Shown: piece by piece, positions 50,257 through 59,400 of the stretch
Position numbering within the stretch: the first letter of the stretch is position 1
How the letters are laid out: the number at the start of each line of letters is the position of its first letter
From: Bacillota bacterium
Lineage (GTDB): Bacteria > Bacillota > UBA994 > UBA5500
Direction: 5' to 3'
DNA: 64,000 nucleotides
NCBI GenBank assembly: GCA_023436245.1
Contig: JAEZJZ010000064.1
Coordinates: forward strand, 1-64,000
The notes under the pieces: model-generated
Database searches by the model: none
What the model was told of the DNA's origin: nothing
What the model saw: the letters and a program-made list of their open reading frames with translations, nothing else
Position numbers and translations under genes: made by a program

Positions 50257-50467
50257 GCTACCGGAGCGCACCATTTGCGATGAGGAGAATGCGCATCGCT
50301 TGCGACGCGCAATTGGATGAGACTATTGTGCCTGCCCTATTCTCCGGCCAGTGTAGCTCTATGATCTGCCACGACAGTTCTCTTCGGCTGATTGTCTCAC
50401 TTGTCCCGACACGCATCAGGTTCCAAATGCCAGTGTGCAGCCGCACGGACTGCTATCTATGAGCGTG

Positions 50468-53400
50468 TCAGCCGGATTCACTTTTGGAGACGCCCAAGAT
50501 AGACAAGGCAGGCTCTCCGCTGTGCGTGAGTAATCCGCTAATGCTCACCCTGGCACCAATCAGTGCTGCCAGTTGTTGACGCACCAGTTCACTGGAAGCT
50601 GCCAACCGATAGGCGCTTTCATCATCGGTACAATCCACCAACTGATAGCGGTGGGCTTCATCCACCTGCAATCTCCCCTCGATCACGGTGCTGGTCAGCA
50701 AAAGGCTGGTTCGTTCCAGCACCCGCAGCATCACTGCCGCCACTTGTGACCGAGTGGAGGTGCCCTGCGGTTGGAACTGGCTGCCGCCGATACCGCCCAT
50801 CAACCCAGCGTACCAGGCACGGGCAACTGCCGCGTGTTCGTCTGCAGTCAGCTGTCCCAGGTCAGTGAATGGCGGCGCAGGAATGTCGTCGCCACCGACA
50901 GACTGCCCCAGCAGTTCCATCACTTTGAGCAGCATGGCTGCCATCTCCTCGCGCGTGGCCGGGGCTTGCGGGCGCAACGCACCACTGCCGGCCGCAATAA
51001 TCCCCAGTCTGGCGGCAACTGTCGCCACCCCGCTATACCATGCACTGGCTGGCACGTCAGTGAAGGAGGGAACCGGTGGCTCAGTAGATGCCTGCACTCC
51101 ACCGTAGTGAGCGAGTCGAACCATGAAAGCCAGCAACTCCGCCCGATTGATCTCCCGATCTGGATCGAACTGGCCTGCACCCACGCCAACAGCCAACCCG
51201 CGAGCAGCGACAATGTTGATGTCCCGCTCACCCCAGTGCCCAGCCGTGTCACCAAAGTCCGGTTGCCGCAGCAACACGGCAAAGGTTCCGAGTTGCCCGG
51301 TCTGCACGCTGAGCCGACGGTTCGCCAGGTCAAGCGCACCGCCTACATACACAAACTGGCCCGCCGCGTCATCCAGGCGATAGATGCCGAGTTGCCTGGC
51401 TTCCGCATTGCCCAACAGTGCCGCATCATACTGCAGCGAGATGGTTAGCGGGTGCAGCGGAGCCGCTGCCTCGGCTGCGCAGTGATAGACTTGGCTGACA
51501 AACATCAGCGTGGACTCGAGCGGCAGTTCACGCGTGCCGAAGCGACGCGCCGTGAAGTTCGTGCCTGGACCAAAGGCCCCGGCTACACCGTCAATGCGCA
51601 GTTCCCCCTCATAGAGGATGATCTCATGTTGCTGTCCATCCAGCGATGCCAGCTCCGTGCCGGCAGCCAGCGCCAGAGGTCTTGCCAGGAGCGTGACCGC
51701 GACAGACTGTCTGCCCTGCCGGTCAATGGCAATCAACTCGACCTCGTAGAGTGTACCATTCTGTAGACCGGTGATCTTGATGTTGCCCACCCCCGGCGTC
51801 ACTGATCGCTGGCCAGTTAGGGTCCCACTGCCGTTTGGCCGCCAACTGACCAGGATGCGCTGCAGTCTAGCTGCGGCCGGGTCCTGCCAGCTGACCGCGA
51901 TGCTGCCGTCGCCAGGAACAGCCGCTGCCTCACTGACCGACTCTGCCGCCGTGACCGGCGGAGATGAAGGACCTGGATCAACCGGCGGAGTAGGCGGCTT
52001 GACGGGCGCATTGGGGTCGAACGGCAGGGTGACTGTCTGCGTCGTCACTTCTTGGCTCAAGCCTGCGGATTCGTTGCCCACGCTATCGACAGTCGCCACC
52101 GTCAGATCGTAGGTCGTGCCACTGAACAGATTGGCGATCTGGTAATGTTGGACTCCCTGATCCACCACTGCCTGGCCGACCGGCGCGCCGCCCTGCGACC
52201 AAGTCAGCCGGATCTGCAGATAGGGCATTGCCGGATCTGTCCAGTTGACATCAATCCAAGTGGACTTGGGGAAGGTTTGCAGCCCGACCGCATCCGCAGG
52301 CAACTGCACCGTACCTGGAACAGAGATCGCCTGGACATGGGGGCTCCCCAAGGCGATACCACCGTAGCTTTGCACGCTGTCAGCCACTATCAGGCTGTAA
52401 CTACCTGCAGTACTCAACGGAGCATCCGGAACAAAGCGTACCTTGCGGGTCAGTTGCACCGTCGGATGTGCTGAGGTTGGCACAGTTTCAATCGACTGCA
52501 CCGCACCTGGCACGTAGATCGTGCCCTCTTCCCCGTCACTAGTCAGCATCACTGTGCTGCCGTTCAGACTGCTGGCCAGCATGAACTGGTCAAAGACCAA
52601 CTGCACATAATCGCCGCCAGCGGCCGCCTCGGCCGCGATCACTTGCGGGGCGACTAGTCTGGTTAGGTTGATGTTCACTTCGGTCTGTGGCGGAGGCACC
52701 GGCAATACCTCGCTTTGGGCAGAAGCGTAACCGTCCTTCTCGTAGACTACCTGCCACTGGCCAACCGGCACATCCCAACCATAGTAACCGGCCCCGTCTG
52801 TGAAAAGCGGGTTCTGCTGCCCATACCATTCAGACTTCCAGAAAGTGCGTTTGCCAGTGTCCGGATCCACTTGGTATAGGGTGGCCTTTACATCCTGCAC
52901 AGGGTTCTCGATCACGCCGGCATAGACAATGCCACTGGGGTCCCAGATCCAGTCTGGCTCGGCCACTTTCTTACCTTTGCGCCCCTTCTCATCATCATCG
53001 CGCTTGCAATCCTCATTACTGGCTATATCATCCTTCACTTGCTGGACGGAATCCTCAAACTCGCTGTCGATGGCCATGCCGGCCGCCAGGCTGGCACCAA
53101 ACAAAGCCAGTGTGCCCAAGCCAAAGGTAGCTGGCCCCACCAAGGTGCCCAGCACCTGCAGACCGGCCTTCAGCCCTTCTCCCACCAGCCACTTGGTGTT
53201 CAGGGCATTGATCTGATCTTCATACATCGCCTTGGATGCCCCACACTCGTAAGCTGCATCCATGAGCTGACCTAGATTCTCCCGCACGTCATCGTACCCG
53301 GCGCCGCCCAGCAAAGCCATACCCCAGTCAGCGGCTGTCAGCATCTGGCTCCCTTCCGCCTGGAACAGCACCCTCGAAGAAGTGTGCACGGTGAGCAGAA

Positions 53401-56400
53401 CATCTGGAATGTCAGGAATGAGCGCGGCGGCAGAAACCCTGTTGCCGATCCGGCCGAACACGGCCTGTTGTAGCAGCCTGGCTGCGCTCTGCTCTGGATC
53501 CGCCGTCTCCAAGTACTCCTGCGCAATGTAGCCCTCAACCCAAAGGCTGAGATTGCTTCTGGAAACAGACAGGTCAGGCGCCTTGATCTTCAGTCCGTAG
53601 ACCGGCACCCCGGTTTCGTACGCCCGCTGCCATTCCGCTGCGGTCGGGCGATAGGCCACATCCCTAGCCAGCCACATTTCGGTGCGACCGCGTAGGCGAG
53701 GAGCAGAATCGGGCATGGTGAAATCCATGGCCGCTGAATATACATTCTGGTTGGTCCAATCTACTGCTGGGTCTCCCGGACCAAGTGGATTGGGGTCAAG
53801 TGTGACCTCGGTATCACGTAGCTCAGGCGGTAACCGAAGACGCCCTTCTGCTTCGCTCTGCGGGGACTGCGCCAGCTGACTGGGGTCTTGCCTCGTCTGA
53901 TACTCCACATGCAATGGCCCGAGGCAGTAACCACTGAACTGGATGTTGGCGACAAAATCGCCATTGGGTGACTGCTCTGCCACACTACTAAACGGTGGCA
54001 TGGCTACGTGTACGTCGCGGACCAGCTCCGGTCGGTTGAAAGTCAGGGCAATGTTGAACCCGCCTGCACTAGGCCGAACGGAATAGGGGAAGCGGGCCAT
54101 GCCTTCCGCCGGGTTGAAGGTGACAACCTGCCCACTGTCCCCTTGCTGGAGGGAAATTTTGGTTATAAGGGGCGCATTTGGGTCAAACAGCACACTCACG
54201 CGCTCAGAGCACAGTTGCGTCCCCTGCCAATCAGTACGAGCGATCAACACATGTTGCACCGGGCTACCCCAGTCAGGCAAGCTGACTGGCAATCGCCAGT
54301 AACCACCGGCAGATGTCTCTGTGATCCCCAGCAACAGATCATCGTCATAAACCTCGATGGTAGCGCCGACTGGAGCTCGCCCACTGAGCACCGTGTCGCG
54401 TACCGTCAGCTGCGAGGGGGCATCCAGCGTTACGCCGGCCAGACGCACCTCGGCTGGCACCAAGGAGAGCTGCTTATCGAAGGTACCCTCTGTCCATTCC
54501 AGACTGCCGGCGATCAGCAGCCGCTGCGCCGACGGCACCGCGTCATTCAGCTTAACCTGGAAGCTGAAGGTCTGCGTGGCGCTGCCGTCCGGGCTTACAT
54601 CTCCCAGTGAGAAGTCCAGTGCGCTCCCCTCGTCAGAGAAGACCTGTTGCCCGTTGAAACTGGCGCCGCCCGGCACCAACTCACACCCGGCAGGGAGGTC
54701 GAGACGCAACCGTGTGTCCTCCATGGCCAGCGGGCTGTGAGTAGTGCGGCCAAAGGTGGCTGTAACGGTCAACGCGGCTCCGGCTGATACCTCGGACTTA
54801 CCAGTAGTCAACGCACCCTGAGCGTTGGTTATGCCCCAGGCGGGACTGATGTTCCCCACATCCACCAACTCATACAAGCCTAGTGCGACGGGGCCGACCG
54901 TCGCTTGAGCAGATGCCACGGCGCCCCCACTCCAACCAGGCTGGTACCTAACCTTAACCATATACTGCCCGGGTCCCGGCGTCGAAATGGAGAAGTCGTT
55001 GCTGTCAAGGCTGGTGCCACTTACTAATGTTGCCCTCCCGTCGTCGTCCAGTTGATACAGTTCAGCCATCCAGTCCGCTGGGCGCGGCCCCAGCGGAAAG
55101 TCGCCGCCCTGCTGATCAGCCAAGCGTCCGACAATGCGACCATATTCCTCAACCACGATCTCAGTTGCACCATAGCGGTTCTCATCCAGTCGCAGGGCCT
55201 GCTCTGCCGCGGACAGACAGGCTGCCTTTCCGTCCACGGAAATTGTGATCTGTTCATTGGGCAGAGCGCGTATGTTCAGCGGAAAGCCGCTATAGGTTCG
55301 GCCTTGGCTGTCGGTTACTCGCACCGCAAACCTGGGCGCTATCCACCATGCCATGTCCCCCAGCAGTATCTCCTCGCGGTCAAGGTACCTGGCGCGTAAC
55401 ACCAGGTCTACTTGCGCCTTGCCACGCCGGGAGAGCGGCAGATCAAGTTGTCTCACCTGACCTGCGATGGCAGTGATCAGTCCGCCGGAACCAGAGTAGA
55501 AGTCATTGACGTAACCGTTGGCGGTGCCGACCGTTAGCCTGAGGTTCCCGGCCGGGACTAGCAAGGTGTAGCGTCCAAGGACGTCGGTGATTGCACTCGT
55601 CGATACAGACCTCTGGCCAAACTGACGGACCGCAGTTACCGTTGCCCCCGGAAAAGCCGCTCCCGTTTCGCTGACAGTCGCTACGCCGGTTATGGTGGAG
55701 AGCTGCAGTTCAGCGAACGTCAGCGTCACCAGATTGGCTCCGGGGCTGAACAGGTGCGCCGTTTCGCAAGAAGGCTCCCAGGGCTGCGCTGACAGCGCAT
55801 CAGGGAGTTCTGCCCTGATGTCCACGTTCTCGCCCGAGACAACATCTAGTTCGATCATGGCCAGACCATCAGCCGCTGTAAGAGCGGAAGAGGTCAAGCC
55901 CGTCACCCGATTATGGGCGTAGACGTTGACACCTGATAGCGACAGGCCGGCCGGACTTTGCACTCTGACCACCAGTTGCGCCTGCTGCCCAGGATCAAGC
56001 TGCAGTTCATTAGGCTGCCCGGCGACAATGGCCACCTCGTATTGCTGGACCAAGTCGCGACCAGAGCGGCCCCTGATGCGAACGGCATAGTCGCTGGCAG
56101 GCAGCAACCCGCTGAACAGATAATCGGATTTATCTGCTTGCACCAACGCAGTCTGACCAGAGGTGACTGACCCACTCCAGACAGAGATGGTCAGACCGAT
56201 GAGTTCCTGCAGGCATTCACTAGGCAGCTTGACCGCAAGGTCAGCAGTCACCCTCAACAACGGTGAGTTAGGGTTCGGGTTCGGTACCGACCAGTAAACG
56301 GAGTGTTCCCCGTCCGTCAAGACGCCTCGCATGGCGGCAATGCTGATCACTCCATCCGGTAGGTTGAACTGACAGGCATAGGTTCCCGGCATGCTCGAGG

Positions 56401-59400
56401 ATTCACTCAGGTTGACGGCATAGACTAACTCCACTGGTGTATCCAGCAGTGTGCCACTTTCAGACAATGCCGATAGACAGGTGATCTCGACGGCAGCCTG
56501 ACGGGATTTCTCGCCGAGCAGCCGCAGCGACAGTTCAGCCCCTGGGTGAACCAATCTGTGGTCCATGCGCCCTTCGCTGCTCGGGAAATGATAGCTGAAC
56601 GAGCCGATTACCAGCGCTGGCGTCTGCTGCATCGCGGTCACGTCAGAATCGGCGAAGTTGCCGGCAGCGTCATACGCGCGTACTGAATAACAGTAACTGG
56701 TGGAGGCTAGTAACTCACTGTCCGTGAACTGCAGGCTGCAGGTGGCGTCCACTTCCGCCAGTGGCTCGGCAGGCACCGCTTCGCCCAAGACGTAGCGGAA
56801 GAGGGCATACCTGACGACACCGACGTTATCCGTCGTCGGCTGCCACGACACTGTGGCCGTGCCGCCTGCCTGATAGTATGCTGACGGGGCTGCCGGCTTA
56901 GCCGGTGCCTGCTCGTCCTTGGCCACGGCAGTTGTCACTGACACCATCACTGGCTGCGAGGCGTTGCCGGCCTGATCTACCGCGACCAGAACATAATGAT
57001 AAGTGGAGTTGCCAGTAAGGCCGCTATCCTGGAAAGCAGGCGCGGCTGTGGCCAAAACGTCGCCCACCTGAATGCCATCACGCAACAGGCGATAAACTGC
57101 CACGTCGGGGCTACCAGATGCAGTCCAACTGAGGCTGACGCTGTTGCTCACTCTGGACTCGCCGCGGAAGTCAGTCGCTGGAGCCGGGGCGACGCGGTCA
57201 AGCAGGATGCTGACCGGTTGGCATTCGCTGCCCGTCACTGATCCGATCGTCGCTTGAGCTGTGAAGTGGTAGTTCCCACCTGGGGCCTCCTCCGGGAAGG
57301 CGAACTGCAGGCTGAACCGGCCCAGCGAGTCCGCAGTGGCAGTGCCAGCCAGTTGCTTTGCCTCCTCGTCCAGGTAGTAGAAGACAGTGATGGAGGCGTT
57401 GGGCGCGGCCAGTCCAGACAACTCCACCAACTGATTGGTCGCCGGCAGCAAGCTGTCCAACGCGACGGTGGTAGCATCACTTAAGCGGAAGCGCTCACTG
57501 TCCTGAAGCACTCCCTGCTCGCCGAGCGAGATAGCTGCCTGTACTCGATAGTCGCCCGGCGCAAGCTGGCTGAGCGGCAGGCTGAGATCGTAGAAATACC
57601 GATCGGCGCATTGACTGAACACACAGGTTTCCGTCCCGTCCTGTTCAAGCCGGTAAAGACTGAGGAAGGGCAGTACGTAGGGCCAGTCGTAGGACTGAGT
57701 GGAGAACTCAGACTCCTGAATGTGCAACTGTCCAGTGACATCCACTCTGCCATAGTCACTGGCAGAGAACGCTGCCAGTGCTAACTCGTCAAGATAGACC
57801 CCCAGCAGCCGATTGCCTTGTGGATCGGTGATTAGCACGTCGCCCCGCAGCGTGTCAGCGGCGGTGAGCTCCGTCTGATGCAGTACGAGGTCAACAGCAA
57901 ACCGGCCGCCCACTGTCAGGTCGTGTGTCTCTCCGGCTGCCAAGCGCATGGTGCCGGATTTGTCCAGGCAAAGGGCGACACCATAGAACCACCTGGTTCT
58001 GCTGCCGGCGGCCGCTTGTTCCGTATAGTAAGGCCAGGCCAGCACGCTATACTCACCCGGCGTGAGATACAGCACTGGCGCCTCCTCGGAATACCAGTTT
58101 GCGTATGCACCACTCTCCAGACTGGCAACCTGGACAAAGCCGGGTGCAAGCTCTGCCGCGGTGGCCAGCGACAGTCTGGCCGGATTGGCACAGCTGAGTT
58201 CAATCGCCTGCGACTGCCGAATGTCAGCAAACAGCTGCCAGATAAACGCCCCCAACCCTTCCTGCCCAGTGACTTCGCCCTCGGCCAGGAAAGAGTAATC
58301 GCCAGGCACAACGAAGATTTTGCCAGTGGGTTCACCCAAATATAGGGCATAGCGTTTGCCATCGGCGGCCTGGGGGAACAGATATACTTCTGCACTTGGG
58401 TTAACCACCGGGTTCCCTTGCCAGTCGTTGACAGAGAAAGTGAGTTCCAGGTTGCTTTCGCCAAGCCGCAACTCACTCAGCTCATCCAGACTAAGGAAGC
58501 CTTTGCTGTAGGCACGGTAGTATCCATCTTGTCCCCGGCGGTAGTGGGTGAGCAGGTTACCCAGGGTTGATAGCGAGGTATCTGCAGGGATGAAGATCTT
58601 TCCCATAGCGTCAGGAACGAAAGTTGCCTCAAGCACCCAATCATGGACGCCGTCCTCTTCCAGCAGGCTATACAAAGCGATTTTGTCCAGCGAACCCGCC
58701 GGCTGGTCATCCCAGCCGTAGACCTGCACCGTCTTTCCGGCTGGTGGAGGTAGTTCGGACAAGATGCTAAATGGCAACAGAGTGCTCTGGACCAGGGTAT
58801 TGCCGAAGAGCGGGCCGAGCGGCACCGCTGCTTGCACCCGCCAGTCACCGACTGTCCGTGCAATCGGACTAGTCACATTGGCTTCCATCCAATCAGTATA
58901 CCCGTTGCCCGCCGCTTGCGCGTCGCCGCCGTTTGCGTCATAGGTCATCAGGCTGACAGACACTTGAGTGTTGGAAGACCGCAACCGCGTGATCAGGTTG
59001 CCAAAGCTGTCAGACAGCTCGAACCCTACTCTCAGATCATCCCCCAACAGCAGCGGACCAGGGCTGCGGGTGGTCAGGGTGAGGGGGCCACCAAACTGAC
59101 AGATGATCACCTCTGGACTGGCAACAGTGAAGCTGTCGCGCTGGAAATCGTAATGCCAGCTGTTATGAGTGACGTTGGCAATCAGGCTGTACTCGCCCGG
59201 CGGCGCCACAATCTCCGTGCCTCCGACAACGCAGGCATATGCATCGTCGAACAGCTGAGTGACTGGGCTCCGCAATGTAAGCGACGCGAGGATAGCTGTC
59301 TTGGCCTCGCCGTTATGGTCGCAGACCGCCCCCTTGAGCAAAGCCGTCTTCTCCTGTGCTGAGAACACCATATCAGTTGTCTCCCGACTGACCTGAAACC

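Noticed and set aside
49663..50274. Minus-strand frame of 203 codons opposite the YbjQ-like region
   Set aside because: The plus-strand translation matches a known family pattern; the minus-strand frame is Ser/Ala/Arg-rich and lacks recognisable features.
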